A stretch of DNA of 64,000 nt from Sphingomonas sp. CFBP 13720 (GTDB lineage: Bacteria > Pseudomonadota > Alphaproteobacteria > Sphingomonadales > Sphingomonadaceae). Positions 45,461-56,893 of this stretch are shown here, one piece after another; the stretch's first letter is position 1, and each line of letters starts with the position of its first letter. The DNA lies in NCBI RefSeq assembly GCF_014842075.1, contig NZ_JACYVA010000001.1, positions 186,001 to 250,000 of the forward strand, in the 5' to 3' direction. Below the pieces are notes generated by a model. That model was given only the letters and a program-made list of their open reading frames with translations. It was not told the DNA's origin and made no database searches. The position numbers were made by a program, and so were the translations under genes.

Positions 45461-45589
45461 CTCCCCTCCCTGCAAGGGAGGGGCCGGGGGTGGGTGGAGT
45501 GTTCGCGATACGGCGCAGCCAGCGCCCCGCCCTCCGTACGCCCCAGGACACTACCCACCCCCGACCCCTCCCTGACAGGGAGGGGGGAG
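45461..45589. repeat. Inverted-repeat element between ilvB and ilvN carrying the ilvN ribosome site
   Basis: Left arm 45461-45503 (begins CTCCCCTCCCTGCAAGGGAG) and right arm 45546-45589 (ends CTGACAGGGAGGGGGGAG) are near-perfect inverted copies of about 43 bases, each with its own small hairpin. They flank a 42-bp spacer. The GGGGGGAG at the end of the right arm is positioned as the Shine-Dalgarno sequence of ilvN, six bases before its ATG. Confidence 0.8.
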
Positions 45590-45595
45590 TTTGAA

Positions 45596-47249
<1,654 letters not shown>

Positions 47250-47592
47250 TCGGCGCAGCGGCATAGCCGCTACGCCGTCAAATTCTTCGACCGGCCGGCG
47301 CGGCGAAGCCGGCCCCTCGGGGCGCGGCTTCGCCGCGACCGACGGGCCAGCGGGCGCGATACGTTCGAAAGAGCGGCCCGCCCCGCCCTCGTCCAGGACC
47401 CGCCCGGAGATGACGGGCCGGGGAACGGCAGATTGCACCGTTCAGCGATCCCGCGCGTCCGCCCCATTCCGTCCAATTCGTGCCGATCCGGCACCGAAAC
47501 CGAAACCGATCGTTTCGCATCCGGTATTTGACCGCGAAACGCGGGTCGCGGACAAGGCGGCAATCGTTTCTGCCTTTTTCGGAGAAGTTTCC
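47250..47592. other. Gene-free gap with strong hairpin after ilvC
   Basis: This 343-bp stretch has no supported gene. It contains a perfect 12-bp stem CGCGGCGAAGCC (47299-47310) and GGCTTCGCCGCG (47326-47337), with an inner CCCC/GGGG stem in the loop. It lies 50 bp after the ilvC stop and is a likely transcription barrier. The last 60 bp should hold the promoter of the YceI gene, but no clear boxes are seen; GGAGAAG lies at its ribosome site. Confidence 0.6.
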
Positions 47593-48198
47593 ATGCGCAC
47601 GCCCCTGATCCTCGCCGCTGCCCTGTTCGCGGTCGCCGCCCCCACCGTAGCCCAGATGCCGGGCGCGCCCGACAAGGCCCGCGTCACCGCCGGCGCCTAC
47701 ACCGTCGACACCGCGCACACGCAGGTCGCGTGGCAGGTGAACCATATGGGCGTTTCGATGCTCGACGGCCTGTTCGGCGCGACCGGCGGCACTGCCACGA
47801 TCGACCCGAAGAATGTCGCCGCCAGCAAGGTGTCGATCGACTTCAACGTCGCCGAATCGCTGACCGTTACCAGCCCGCAATTCGCGAACCACCTGAAGTC
47901 GAAGGACTTCTTTGACGTCGCCACCCATCCGACCGCGAAGTTCGTATCGACCCGGATCCAGCCGATGGGCGATCACTGGATGATGACCGGCGATCTGACG
48001 ATCAAGGGGCAGACCAAGCCGGTGCAATTGACCGTCCGCTTCGTCGGCGCGGGTGAGAACCCGATGAACAAGAAGAAGAATGTCGGCTTCGTTGCGACTG
48101 GCAGCATCCAGCGCAGCGCATTCGGTCTCGGCATGGCCGTACCAGTCGTGTCGGACAAGGTCGATCTGACCATCAACGCTGCGTTCGTCGCAGCGTAA
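47593..48198 (+). CDS. YceI-family periplasmic lipocalin-fold protein
   Basis: A 201-residue YceI protein. A signal peptide (RTPLILAAALFAVAAPTVAQ) is followed by the family start AGAYTVDTAHTQVAWQVNHMG, the block HLKSKDFFDVATHPTAKFVST and DLTIKGQTKPVQLTVRF. YceI proteins fold as an extended beta barrel binding isoprenoid-like lipids in the periplasm. Ends 18 bp from the convergent BLUF gene. Start ATG has GGAGAAG upstream. Confidence 0.92.
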   Translation: MRTPLILAAALFAVAAPTVAQMPGAPDKARVTAGAYTVDTAHTQVAWQVNHMGVSMLDGLFGATGGTATIDPKNVAASKVSIDFNVAESLTVTSPQFANHLKSKDFFDVATHPTAKFVSTRIQPMGDHWMMTGDLTIKGQTKPVQLTVRFVGAGENPMNKKKNVGFVATGSIQRSAFGLGMAVPVVSDKVDLTINAAFVAA

Positions 48199-48216
48199 GG
48201 CAGCGATGCGCGCGGT

Positions 48217-48600
48217 TCAGGCCGCGCGCATCCCCGCAAATCCTTCGAACGTGCCGCGCACGCTCGGCGCGGCGTTCTGGACCAGCGCGGCAACCTGCTC
48301 GACGATCGCCCCCTTGCCATCGTCATGCGCCATCGCCCAGTCGCCGAATTCGCGCGCCTCAACCACCCGGCGCGACAGCACGACCAGCGCGAAATGGCGG
48401 GGATCGGCGGCGATCCGGGTATAGGCCGCCTCGACCGTCGCCGGTTCGCCTTCCAGCGCCTGCAGGAACCGCCGGCCCTTCGCATGAAGCAGGCCGGTAA
48501 TGCCGTCGCGCATATTATTGCGCCGCGATCTTGCCAGAATATCCTTGAGATCGATCGCAACGCCGCTTCGTGCGGTACTTACGTAGATCAACTGTAGCAT
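48217..48600 (-). CDS. BLUF-domain blue-light photoreceptor, single domain
   Basis: A 127-residue stand-alone BLUF flavin photoreceptor. By alignment with PixD the key residues are Tyr6 (QLIYVSTA), Asn28 (RRNNMRDGITGLL), Gln47 (FLQALEGE) and Trp88 (FGDWAM), all conserved, so FAD binding and light response are expected. No effector domain is fused and none is encoded next door, so it probably acts through a partner protein. Start set at MLQLIYVS; an in-frame ATG five codons upstream is possible. Convergent with the YceI gene, divergent from leuA. Confidence 0.88.
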   Translation of the reverse strand: MLQLIYVSTARSGVAIDLKDILARSRRNNMRDGITGLLHAKGRRFLQALEGEPATVEAAYTRIAADPRHFALVVLSRRVVEAREFGDWAMAHDDGKGAIVEQVAALVQNAAPSVRGTFEGFAGMRAA

Positions 48601-48856
48601 GACACCCCGGTACATTTCGCTTCAAGTCACTGTCCTTGAACCGGAAATCCTTACCAACCCGTGACGTCGGCATCGGGACTGGACTTTCGGTCCGCTTTTG
48701 CCCAGACACGCGGCCATGGCTCGCCTGTCCGCCCGGTCGCTACGACTTATCCGCCCTTAGGGCAGGATCGCACCACCGTGCGCCTTCCCTGAGGGAGTAT
48801 CGAACCTTTCCGGCAGATACCGGCGCGTGACGCGCCATGAACAGGTCAGACACCAA

Positions 48857-50530
48857 ATGCTGCGCGATCCTTCGACCAAATACCGCCCGTTTCCCACGAT
48901 CGACCTGCCCGACCGTCAATGGCCGTCGCGGACGATCACCACCGCCCCGCGCTGGCTGTCGACCGATCTGCGCGACGGCAACCAGGCGCTGATCGACCCG
49001 ATGGGCGCAGAGAAAAAGACGCGTCTCTTCGAACTGCTGGTCAAGGTTGGGCTGAAGGAGATCGAGGTCGGTTTCCCGTCGGCCGGTGCGACCGAATTCG
49101 ACTTTATCGCGGGGCTGGTGCGTGAGGGCCGCGTCCCCGACGATGTATGGGTACAGGTGCTGACCCAGTCGCGCCGTGACCTGATCGAACGCAGCTTCGA
49201 AAGCCTTAACGGCGCGAAACAGGCGATCGTCCACGTCTATAACGCGGTCAGCCCGGCATGGCGCCGGATCGTGTTCGGGATGGACCGGGCCGAGGTCAAG
49301 GCGATCGCCGTCGCGGGTGCCAAGGTGCTGCGCGACGAGGCAGGCAAACGACCCGATACCGACTGGCGGTTCGAATACAGCCCCGAAACCTTCTCCACTG
49401 CCGAACTAGATTTCTCGGTAGAAGTCTGTGCGGCGGTGATGGACGTGCTGCGCCCGACGCCGGACCGGCCGCTGATCCTGAACCTTCCCGCGACGGTCGA
49501 GGCAGCGACACCGAATATCTATGCCGACCAGATCGAATGGTTCTGTCGCAACGTGCCCAACCGCGACAGCGTGGTCATATCGCTGCACACCCACAATGAT
49601 CGCGGGACCGGCGTCGCCGCGGCGGAACTGGGGCTGATGGCGGGCGCGGACCGGGTCGAGGGTTGCCTGCTGGGCAATGGCGAGCGGACGGGCAACTGCG
49701 ATCTGGTGACGGTGGCGCTGAACCTGTACACGCAGGGCGTCGATCCGATGCTCGACCTGTCGGACATCGACGCGGTGGTGAACACGGTCAATTACTGCAC
49801 CAGCCTGCCGGTCCATCCGCGCACGCCCTATGCCGGCGATCTGGTGTTCACCGCCTTTTCGGGCAGTCATCAGGACGCGATCAAGAAGGGCATGGCCGCG
49901 CAGGCGCTGCGCAACGACGGGCTGTGGGAAGTCCCCTATCTGCCGATTGATCCCGCTGACCTGGGCCGCAGCTACGAAGCGGTGATCCGCGTCAATTCGC
50001 AGTCGGGCAAGGGCGGCGTGGCGTGGGTTCTGGAACAGGACAAGGGCCTGAAACTGCCCAAGCGGCTTCAGGCCGATCTGAGCCGCCACGTTCAGGCGAT
50101 GGCTGACGAACTGGGTCGCGAACTCAACGCCGCCGATATCTGGGCGGCATTCTCTGGTGCGTATCTGCCGCGCGGGAGCGACCGGTATGCGCTGATCGAC
50201 TATGCCGAGACGCATGCGCCGGGGGGCGGACCGCCGCGTACCTTCGTCGGACAGGTACGGCTCGACGGCGAGGAACGCTCGATTTCGGGCAAGGGCAACG
50301 GGCTGCTGTCCGGCCTGCTCGCCGCGCTGCGTGAGGAGGGCGGGATCGACCTCGACGTGGTCGATTATTCCGAACATGCGATCGGCCACGGGTCGGATGC
50401 GCAGGCGGCGGCGTATCTGGAATGCACCCTGCCCGACGGCCGACGCGTGTTCGGGGTCGGGATCGACGGTGACGTCGCGACCGCCACGGTGCGCGCCGCC
50501 CTTAGCGCCGCGAACGCGGCGGGGCGGTAG
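48857..50530 (+). CDS. leuA: 2-isopropylmalate synthase (long form)
   Basis: A 557-residue LeuA of the long type that starts with [20 protein letters not shown]. Barrel motifs are [11 protein letters not shown] with metal-binding Asp, [30 protein letters not shown], and [20 protein letters not shown] with the Asn/His ligands. The C-terminal regulatory domain binds leucine. It commits 2-ketoisovalerate, from the nearby ilv genes, to leucine. I chose the ATG at the KYRPF N-terminus; a GTG 30 bp upstream would add ten residues. No leucine-rich leader peptide is apparent upstream. Confidence 0.95.
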   Translation: MLRDPSTKYRPFPTIDLPDRQWPSRTITTAPRWLSTDLRDGNQALIDPMGAEKKTRLFELLVKVGLKEIEVGFPSAGATEFDFIAGLVREGRVPDDVWVQVLTQSRRDLIERSFESLNGAKQAIVHVYNAVSPAWRRIVFGMDRAEVKAIAVAGAKVLRDEAGKRPDTDWRFEYSPETFSTAELDFSVEVCAAVMDVLRPTPDRPLILNLPATVEAATPNIYADQIEWFCRNVPNRDSVVISLHTHNDRGTGVAAAELGLMAGADRVEGCLLGNGERTGNCDLVTVALNLYTQGVDPMLDLSDIDAVVNTVNYCTSLPVHPRTPYAGDLVFTAFSGSHQDAIKKGMAAQALRNDGLWEVPYLPIDPADLGRSYEAVIRVNSQSGKGGVAWVLEQDKGLKLPKRLQADLSRHVQAMADELGRELNAADIWAAFSGAYLPRGSDRYALIDYAETHAPGGGPPRTFVGQVRLDGEERSISGKGNGLLSGLLAALREEGGIDLDVVDYSEHAIGHGSDAQAAAYLECTLPDGRRVFGVGIDGDVATATVRAALSAANAAGR

Positions 50531-50574
50531 GGCGACGGGCGGGTCGGCGTTCGATCCGCCGGACTGTCCCGGTA

Positions 50575-50658
50575 CGTCATCCCGGCGAAGGCCGGGATCG
50601 CCCTGCGGAAAATCGGTACACCCGACCGGAAAAGACCCCGGCCCGCGCCGGGGCGACG
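50575..50658. repeat. REP-like palindromic dispersed repeat between leuA and thrC
   Basis: Starts CGTCATCCCGGCGAAGGCCG and ends CCCGCGCCGGGGCGACG; the two halves are inverted copies, each with its own hairpin. It fills the gap between convergent leuA and thrC and probably acts as a bidirectional terminator. Confidence 0.82.
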
Positions 50659-50660
50659 TT

Positions 50661-51881
50661 TCAGAAACGCCCGAAGTCGATCGGTGCGTCCTTCGACAGG
50701 AACTGTTCCGCCGCCGGCATCGGGTATTTCAACCCCGTCGCGCAGTTGAACAACACCACCTGCTCCCCCGCATCGACCAGCCCGGTCGCCAGCGCATCGC
50801 GATAGGCGGCCAAAGTCGCGCCACCTTCGGGGCATAGCAGCAGCCCGTCGGCACGCGCGGTATCCTCGACCGCGCGCAGGATCGCATCGTCGCCGACCGC
50901 CATTGCGCGCCCGCCGCTCTCGCGCACCGCACGCAGGATCAGGAAATCGCCGACCGCGCGCGGCACACGGATGCCGGCGGCGATCGTGTGTGAGTTTTCC
51001 CAGCGTTCGGCATGCTCGACCCCATCGTCGAACGCCTTGACGATCGGCGCGCAGCCGGCCGCCTGCACCGCGAACATGCGCGGTCGCTTCGACCCGATCC
51101 AGCCGAGCGCCTCGAGTTCGGCGAACGCCTTCCACATGCCGATCAGCCCGGTGCCGCCACCGGTCGGGTAGAAGATCGCATCGGGCAATTCCCAGCCGAG
51201 CTGCGCGGCCAGTTCCAGGCCCATCGTCTTCTTGCCCTCGATCCGGTACGGTTCCTTGAGCGTGGAAAAGTCGAACCACAGCCCCTGCCGCGCGCCTTCG
51301 CCGACGATCGCACCGCAATCGTCGATCAGCCCATCGATCCGCCACACATCGCCGCCCTGCATCGCGATCTCGCGCACGTTGATTTCGGGTGTATCCGCCG
51401 GACAGAAGATCGTCGTACGGATGCCGGCGCGCGCGGCATAGGCCGCCAGCGCCGCGCCGGCATTGCCGTTGGTCGGCATGGCGATGCGCGTCACGCCCAG
51501 CGCCTTGGCCATCGCGACGGCCATCACCAGCCCGCGCGCCTTGAACGATCCGGTGGGCAGCCGCCCCTCGTCCTTGACGATCGGGCGTCCCGGCTCCGCC
51601 GTCAGCTCGATCAACGGCGTCTCGATCTCGCCGAGGCTGACGATGTCGGCGGTGTCCCGAACCGGTAACAGTTCGCGCCAGCGCCACAGATCGGTCGGCC
51701 GCGCCTCGATCGTGTCGCGCGACACCGCCGCCCCCGCCGCCGCAAGGTCGTAGCGGACCAGCAGCGGTCGTCCGGCGCGCGACAGGCCGTGCAGCGTGTC
51801 GGCGTCATACCGTTCGCCGGTCAGCGAACATTCGAGGCGGGTGACGAAGGTCGGGCGATCGGCCGTCAGGTTCGGGTTCAT
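50661..51881 (-). CDS. thrC: Threonine synthase
   Basis: A 406-residue PLP-dependent threonine synthase making threonine from O-phosphohomoserine. The PLP lysine is in GRLPTGSFKARG, the phosphate-binding loop is PTNGNAGAALAAYAA, and later blocks are YPTGGGTGLIGMWKAF and CPEGGATLAAYRDAL. The N-terminus FVTRLECSLTGERYDADTLHGL is the small leader domain of the shorter class. Its end is marked by the REP element and it is convergent with leuA. Confidence 0.9.
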   Translation of the reverse strand: MNPNLTADRPTFVTRLECSLTGERYDADTLHGLSRAGRPLLVRYDLAAAGAAVSRDTIEARPTDLWRWRELLPVRDTADIVSLGEIETPLIELTAEPGRPIVKDEGRLPTGSFKARGLVMAVAMAKALGVTRIAMPTNGNAGAALAAYAARAGIRTTIFCPADTPEINVREIAMQGGDVWRIDGLIDDCGAIVGEGARQGLWFDFSTLKEPYRIEGKKTMGLELAAQLGWELPDAIFYPTGGGTGLIGMWKAFAELEALGWIGSKRPRMFAVQAAGCAPIVKAFDDGVEHAERWENSHTIAAGIRVPRAVGDFLILRAVRESGGRAMAVGDDAILRAVEDTARADGLLLCPEGGATLAAYRDALATGLVDAGEQVVLFNCATGLKYPMPAAEQFLSKDAPIDFGRF

Positions 51882-51951
51882 CGCACCGGGATATCACCAC
51901 AGGTGGCGGTGTCGAGCGCGGCGCCGTACCGATCCATGCCGGACGAACGAA

Positions 51952-52015
51952 CGACGCCGCCCGGAACGGGTCCGGACGGCGTCGGGTCGCAACCAGCCCG
52001 CGATGCATCGCGGGC
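51952..52015 (-). terminator. Tandem hairpins downstream of the SWIB gene
   Basis: Two strong structures lie in the 142-bp gap between the SWIB and thrC genes. One is a perfect 20-bp palindrome at 51996-52015 (GCCCGCGATGCATCGCGGGC). The other is a 13-bp stem with one mismatch, CGACGCCG (51952-51959) plus CCGG paired with CCGG plus CGGCGTCG (51977-51984). Together they probably stop SWIB transcripts; neither has a T tract. Confidence 0.5.
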
Positions 52016-52023
52016 GGTACGCG

Positions 52024-52296
52024 TCACTTCATATGGGCGCTGAGCAGCTTGTTCATCTCGAACATCGTCGCCGACTTCTTGCCGAACAGCTTTTCGAGCG
52101 TTTCGTCGGCGAGGATCTCGCGCTTGTCCTTCGGGTTCTGAAGGTCGTGCTTCTTGATGTATTCCCACATCTTGCTCACGACTTCGCTGCGCGGCAGCGG
52201 ATCGGACCCGGTGATCTTCGCCAGATCGGGCGACGGCTGCACCGGCTTGGCGATACCACCCCGGGCTGCGCCGGTCGTCGTGGGTTCTTTAGCCAT
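52024..52296 (-). CDS. SWIB/MDM2-domain protein
   Basis: A 90-residue protein consisting of a short polar N-terminus and one SWIB domain (PLPRSEVVSKMWEYIKKHDL, ADETLEKLFGKKSATMFEMNKLLSAHM). Such domains are known from chromatin complexes and also occur as small stand-alone bacterial proteins, often fused to or near DNA topology genes, where their job is unclear. The start has an excellent AGGAGGAA site. No neighbour explains it. Confidence 0.88.
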   Translation of the reverse strand: MAKEPTTTGAARGGIAKPVQPSPDLAKITGSDPLPRSEVVSKMWEYIKKHDLQNPKDKREILADETLEKLFGKKSATMFEMNKLLSAHMK

Positions 52297-52446
52297 ATAT
52301 TCCTCCTGATCCCCCTTATGGACCGCGACCGTCCGGGCGCGGCAAGCTGGGCTTTATGCCGCGTCCCGGTGCCTTTGTCGCGGAAGAATTGCAATACGTT
52401 ACCGAAACGAGCCGGTGAATACGGCCACTCGTCGCATCACGGGCGA

Positions 52447-55068
52447 TCAAAAGCCGAACCGGCCGCGCAACCCATAGAAACGCGGCATCGCCGGATAGAC
52501 TCCATAGGTTCCGGTCTGTTCGGGAATCGCAAAACCGGAAATATTATAATATTGATTGGTGATGTTCTCGACGAACAACTCCGCCGATATGCGCCGGTCT
52601 TCGGTCTGGACGCCGATCCGACCGTTCAGCAACGGATATCCGTCGTTGCCGACGACCGGGGTTCCCGTCCCGTCGCGCACGATCGCCACGTCGCTGTTAT
52701 AGCGTAGATCGACATGGACCAGTCCGTTGATGCGGCTGGTCAGCGCCGGGGTCCATGTCGCGGCTACGGTGACGACGTTGCGCGGCTGGTTCAGGAACTG
52801 CTTGCCCTGCTGGTTCTGCAACGGCGTGCCGGCGAAGTCGTTGCTGTCGTCATAGGACGCGTCGAGCAGCGTATAGCCCAACCGCACGCTGAACGCCCGG
52901 ATCGGTTGAATGATCGATTCCAGCTCGATGCCCCGGCCGGTCGCCTTCGGCACGTTCTGCACCACGAAGCTGTTGCCCGCGAAGATCAGCGACTGAAGCC
53001 CCCGGAACTTCTGGTAGAAGATCGCGGCGTTGAACGAGAATTGCCGCGTGATGCTGGTCTTCAGCCCCAGCTCGTAGCTGTCGACGGTTTCCGCACCGAA
53101 CTCCAGATCGGTCGCCTGCGCACCGTCGCCGCCAAGGACGGTCGTATCGAAGCTGGCCTGATCCAGATTGTAGCCGCCTGATTTGAACCCGCGATCGTAA
53201 CTGGCATAGCCCAGGATATCGCGATTGAACTTGTATGCCAGCTTGGCAGTGCCGGTAAGCCGGCTTTCCGAACGGTCGTGCGTGTAGTTTCCGTTGAACT
53301 CGCTGGAGATCGCCGGGTTGCAACTGAGCAGCGCAAGATTCTGGAACAATGCCGGGCTGGCGGCGCGGATGGCGTTGCGATACGTCACGGCGCGCGGATC
53401 ATTGTTCAGGAAGAAATCGCATGCCGCCGGGTTGCTGTTGACCGTGGCGTTCAGTTCCTTGCGTTCGTAGTTGTACCGTGCGCCCAGTGTCAGCGACAAT
53501 TGGTCGGTTAAGTTGACGATATTGTGCGTGAACAGCGCGAAGGCATTGGTGTCGACCGCGAAATCGTCGTTGTTGTTGCCCTGCCCCGGCTGGTTGGGGG
53601 TCAGCGGCGTGTTAAGATAGGTGAACAACGCCGATCCCGGCGGGGCCGCCCCCTGCAACGCTGCACTTTGCGCATACAGAAGTTGCCCGAACAGCGGCAC
53701 CGTACCCGCCGGCAGCGCGGGGCCGCCCCGCAGCGCGGTCACGAGTTGGGTGAAGGTCGGCACGGTGAAGCTGCCGAAGAACTGCGCCTGCCGCCCGATG
53801 CCTCCCGCCGATGGTGGCGCGGCCAGCGCCCCGCCCAACAGCGTATCGACATAGCGGTTGGCATCGACGCCCAGCCGCACGGTGTCGCGCAGTTTCAACT
53901 GCTCGTTCAGATAGAATCCGCCGATCAGGAAATCGAGCTTTCCGTCGAACAACTGGCCCTGCAACCGCACTTCCTGCGTAATATCGCGCACCGTCGATCG
54001 ATAACCGTCGCGATAGGCGCGATCGATTCCCGAATAATCGATGTCCTGATTACGCAGCACGCGCCAGTCGCGATACGCGCTGATCGACGTCAGCCGCATC
54101 TCACCGATATCGACGTTCAGTTCGCCCGATACGCCCCAGTCGCGCACCGCCTCGCCATAATCGCGGCCGGGCGTCGCACCCATCCGCCGGTCGGACGGCG
54201 GACCGGTATAGATGCCGGTGCGCCCCTGCCCCGCCGCGATCGCCTGAATGGCGGGCGCGGTCGTGCCGCGCGTCCCGCTGACCACGCCGCAACATTGTTC
54301 GTCGGTCTCGTAATAATCGCCGATCAGCCGGAAATTGACCCCGGTCGTTTCGTACAGCGCCTGTCCGCGCAAATACCAACGGTCGATATCATTGAACGAC
54401 CGGTCCGAATTCGCGTCTGCGATATAGCCGTCGCGCTGGCGATAGCCGCCATCGACGCGCAGCGCGAGCGTCCGCGATACCGGGCCGGTCAGTGCCCCCT
54501 TGATCTCACGCGCGTTGTAATTGCCGATCTCGCCCTCGACATAGCCGCCAAGGTTGAATTGCGGTCGCGCGGTAAAGATCGACAGCGCACCCGCCGACGT
54601 ATTGCGCCCGAACAGCGTCCCCTGCGGCCCACGCAACACCTCGACCCGCTCGATCTCGGGCAGTTCGGCGACGGCGATACCCGCGCGGGCGCGGAACACC
54701 CCGTCGATGAACACGCCGACCGCCGGTTCGAACCCCGGATTGTCGCCCGCCGTGCCGACCCCGCGGATCGACAGCGACGTGCCGGTCGCGGACGACTGCC
54801 CGGTGGTGGTCTGAAGCGACGGCGCAAGCTGTTCGAGACCACGGATATCGGTCACGCCGGCATTGTCGAGCAACTGCGCGTTCACCGCCGTCACCGCGAT
54901 CGGCACGTCCTGTACCGGTTCGGCGCGGCGCGTCGCGGTGACGATGATCTCGCTTTCCCATTCCGGTTCGGACGTGGTGGGCGGCGCGGCCGGCGATACG
55001 GTCTGCGCCGCAACGGGCGCGGCCATGGCGATGCAGGCGGCCGACGCCAGCCATTCGAGCTTACTCAT
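52447..55068 (-). CDS. TonB-dependent receptor, substrate unknown
   Basis: An 873-residue outer-membrane TonB-dependent receptor. A signal peptide (KLEWLASAACIAMAAPVAAQ) is followed by a TonB box region ESEIIVTATRRAEPVQDVPIAV, a plug with GVFIDGVFRARAGIAVAELPEIERVEVLRGPQGTLFG-type segments, and a long barrel ending RFYGLRGRFGF with terminal Phe. I chose the start ATG eight bases after AGGAGG; an ATG two codons earlier is too close to that site. Upstream of the start the reading frame is open inside folE and is not coding. No adjacent hydrolase or siderophore genes reveal the ligand. Confidence 0.92.
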   Translation of the reverse strand: MSKLEWLASAACIAMAAPVAAQTVSPAAPPTTSEPEWESEIIVTATRRAEPVQDVPIAVTAVNAQLLDNAGVTDIRGLEQLAPSLQTTTGQSSATGTSLSIRGVGTAGDNPGFEPAVGVFIDGVFRARAGIAVAELPEIERVEVLRGPQGTLFGRNTSAGALSIFTARPQFNLGGYVEGEIGNYNAREIKGALTGPVSRTLALRVDGGYRQRDGYIADANSDRSFNDIDRWYLRGQALYETTGVNFRLIGDYYETDEQCCGVVSGTRGTTAPAIQAIAAGQGRTGIYTGPPSDRRMGATPGRDYGEAVRDWGVSGELNVDIGEMRLTSISAYRDWRVLRNQDIDYSGIDRAYRDGYRSTVRDITQEVRLQGQLFDGKLDFLIGGFYLNEQLKLRDTVRLGVDANRYVDTLLGGALAAPPSAGGIGRQAQFFGSFTVPTFTQLVTALRGGPALPAGTVPLFGQLLYAQSAALQGAAPPGSALFTYLNTPLTPNQPGQGNNNDDFAVDTNAFALFTHNIVNLTDQLSLTLGARYNYERKELNATVNSNPAACDFFLNNDPRAVTYRNAIRAASPALFQNLALLSCNPAISSEFNGNYTHDRSESRLTGTAKLAYKFNRDILGYASYDRGFKSGGYNLDQASFDTTVLGGDGAQATDLEFGAETVDSYELGLKTSITRQFSFNAAIFYQKFRGLQSLIFAGNSFVVQNVPKATGRGIELESIIQPIRAFSVRLGYTLLDASYDDSNDFAGTPLQNQQGKQFLNQPRNVVTVAATWTPALTSRINGLVHVDLRYNSDVAIVRDGTGTPVVGNDGYPLLNGRIGVQTEDRRISAELFVENITNQYYNISGFAIPEQTGTYGVYPAMPRFYGLRGRFGF

Positions 55069-55103
55069 ACGCATCCCCTCCTGAGGACGCCGGTCTTTGC
55101 CGG

Positions 55104-55139
55104 CCGATAGTTGGCATTTGGTGCAGAAGCATCTATCGG
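55104..55139. promoter_or_regulatory. Inverted repeat in the divergent receptor/folE promoter region
   Basis: CCGATAG (55104-55110) and CTATCGG (55133-55139) are exact inverted copies 22 bp apart, in the 204-bp gap between the receptor and folE starts, nearer the receptor. It could be a regulator site controlling the receptor. No boxes of a known regulator family are recognisable. Confidence 0.3.
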
Positions 55140-55272
55140 TCGTCAACGGGTGATACCGGACCGTTCGTCCTTTCTTTCGGCGAACGGGTATGGAAGCCAC
55201 AGTCAGCCTGATAGAGGTTATCGGGCAGGTCCACGACCGCAGACTGAAGTTCGGGAATGGATTTAGTTCATC

Positions 55273-55881
55273 ATGTGCGATGCGGACGGCGATCTGGTCG
55301 ACGAGCCTTCGAAGATTCCGGTGCCCGATCATGTGGCGGAAGCAGTGCGTACGCTGATCCGCTGGGCCGGTGACGATCCCGACCGCGAAGGGCTGGTCGA
55401 TACCCCCCGACGGGTTGCGCGGGCATGGCGCGAATATACGCAGGGCTATGCCGACGACCCCTCGCATCATCTGGCGCGCGTGTTCGAGGAAGTCGGCGGC
55501 TATGACGAGATCGTACTGCTGCGCGATATCCCGTTCCAGTCGCATTGCGAACATCACATGGCGCCGATCATCGGCAAGGCGCACATCGCCTATCTTCCCC
55601 GCAACCATGTCGTTGGCATATCGAAGCTGGCGCGCGTGCTGCACGGCTATGCCCGCCGGTTGCAGGTACAGGAACGCCTGACCGCCGAGGTCGCCGACTG
55701 CATCTGGAACGGACTGGCCCCGCGCGGCGTCGCGGTCGTGATCGAGGCGACCCATGCATGCATGACTGCGCGCGGCGTCCGCACGCCGGGCGTGACGATG
55801 ACGACCAGCCGGATGATGGGCGTGTTCCGCGACGACGAACGCAGCCGCAAGGAAGTGCTGGCGCTGATCGGTCGGGGCTAA
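55273..55881 (+). CDS. folE: GTP cyclohydrolase I (FolE type)
   Basis: A 202-residue GTP cyclohydrolase I, first step of tetrahydrofolate synthesis. It has [16 protein letters not shown], the zinc-binding [12 protein letters not shown] with its Cys and His, [22 protein letters not shown] and [12 protein letters not shown] with the second Cys ligand. Full-length. Divergent from the TonB receptor; a weak ribosome site precedes the ATG. A lipoprotein gene follows 36 bp later. Confidence 0.95.
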   Translation: MCDADGDLVDEPSKIPVPDHVAEAVRTLIRWAGDDPDREGLVDTPRRVARAWREYTQGYADDPSHHLARVFEEVGGYDEIVLLRDIPFQSHCEHHMAPIIGKAHIAYLPRNHVVGISKLARVLHGYARRLQVQERLTAEVADCIWNGLAPRGVAVVIEATHACMTARGVRTPGVTMTTSRMMGVFRDDERSRKEVLALIGRG

Positions 55882-55917
55882 CGGAACGACGGCGACATAC
55901 CGGTCGTTACGCCGTCG

Positions 55918-56475
55918 ATGAAATGGTTTGTGATCCTTGCCGCTACGGCGTCGCTGGCGGCATGTTCCGCCGAACCGCCCGTCGCTACGAACGCCACGGC
56001 GGACAGCGGCGCGGTTCCGGCAGGATCGATCGGTGGAGTCGAACCGTCCCCACTGCCCGTGGTCGCGGCGCGCGCGCCGTCCGGCCTTCCGCCCGAAACG
56101 CCGCCGCACGTCGCACCGCCACTCGACCCGATCGACCGCGCCGATCTGCAGGATCGCGATCTGCTGGGATCAGGTTGCGCCTTCCGCGCCGCGCCAGGTG
56201 GCCCGATGCTGCTGGTGGTGCGCGACGAAGGCGACGGCCTCGCCAGTTTGAACCGTCGTCGCTATTCGCTCGCGGCCGCCACGCCGGGACGTGATGCCAT
56301 CGCGGTCGGCGGGATCGTGGCCGGCAACGGCGTGTCTTTCACCATCCGCCGCGCGAGCGATGATCCGGTCGCGGTGCGTGGATCGTCGCAGGCATGGGCA
56401 GCGACGCTGGATATGCGCACCGCCGATGGCGGCGAGCGCGTGTATCGCGACGGACGTTGGGAGTGTGGCAGCTAA
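55918..56475 (+). CDS. Putative lipoprotein, function unknown
   Basis: A 185-residue protein with a lipoprotein signal and lipobox SLAAC (Cys16 as lipidation site). Then comes a proline/alanine-rich linker to about residue 70, and a C-terminal domain with segments LLGSGCAFRAAPGG, MLLVVRDEGDGLASLN and SQAWAATLDMRTADGGERVYRDGRWECG. The two C-terminal-domain cysteines could pair in the periplasm. I do not recognise a defined family. It follows folE in the same direction. Confidence 0.75.
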   Translation: MKWFVILAATASLAACSAEPPVATNATADSGAVPAGSIGGVEPSPLPVVAARAPSGLPPETPPHVAPPLDPIDRADLQDRDLLGSGCAFRAAPGGPMLLVVRDEGDGLASLNRRRYSLAAATPGRDAIAVGGIVAGNGVSFTIRRASDDPVAVRGSSQAWAATLDMRTADGGERVYRDGRWECGS

Positions 56476-56893
56476 AGCGTGCCGGGATCAGGCTGGATCA
56501 GCGGCGCGGACGCGATTTTGCCGTCGTACGAGGCTTGAGGAGGGAGCGGCGCCGAGGCATCGTGACCGACAAACCACGCAGGATCATGGAAAAAGTACCC
56601 CGCCACGTAGCAGTCGCCCGCAGGGCGATGACGGTGGTTCAATCTGGTCCGGTTACCCTATAAACGCAGCCGCGTTACGCCGGCCGGTAAACTGTTGTCG
56701 GCACGTCGAACCGTTCCTCACAACGGTGGTCTGCGGCACGTTCGAGCGATATCGGCGTAGCATCGGCATCGTTTCGACGGCCGGGCAGGTTCGGTATGTC
56801 GACCACGGGGCTGGTTGGTTTGCCTAACCCGCCCTGCCGAGGTTTGTCTAACCTTGCTAACAACCGCGCAAATGCGCCGTTTCCGCTGGGAGA
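56476..56893. other. Gene-free gap between lipoprotein and tRNA-Arg
   Basis: This 418-bp stretch shows no gene with convincing composition or homology. Short open frames exist but lack ribosome sites and family motifs. Close to the tRNA there is a small hairpin GCGCATTTGCGC near 56871-56882 that could end the tRNA transcript on the minus strand. Nothing else recognisable is seen. Confidence 0.6.

Noticed and set aside
45328..45594. Small frame running through the ilvB-ilvN repeat
   Set aside because: It is made largely of repeat sequence and overlaps the end of ilvB in another frame.
48601..48856. Leader peptide attenuator before leuA
   Set aside because: No short frame with a run of leucine codons is visible; only a weak GGAC/GTCC hairpin followed by a few T residues.
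54000..56109. Very long minus-strand frame suggesting a 1220-residue receptor fusion
   Set aside because: The signal peptide, TonB box and AGGAGG site place the receptor start at 55068; the extra part is only antisense to folE and the lipoprotein.
56394..56663. Small plus-strand frame of 89 codons after the lipoprotein
   Set aside because: Overlaps the lipoprotein gene, lacks a ribosome site and is very arginine-rich without a recognisable domain.
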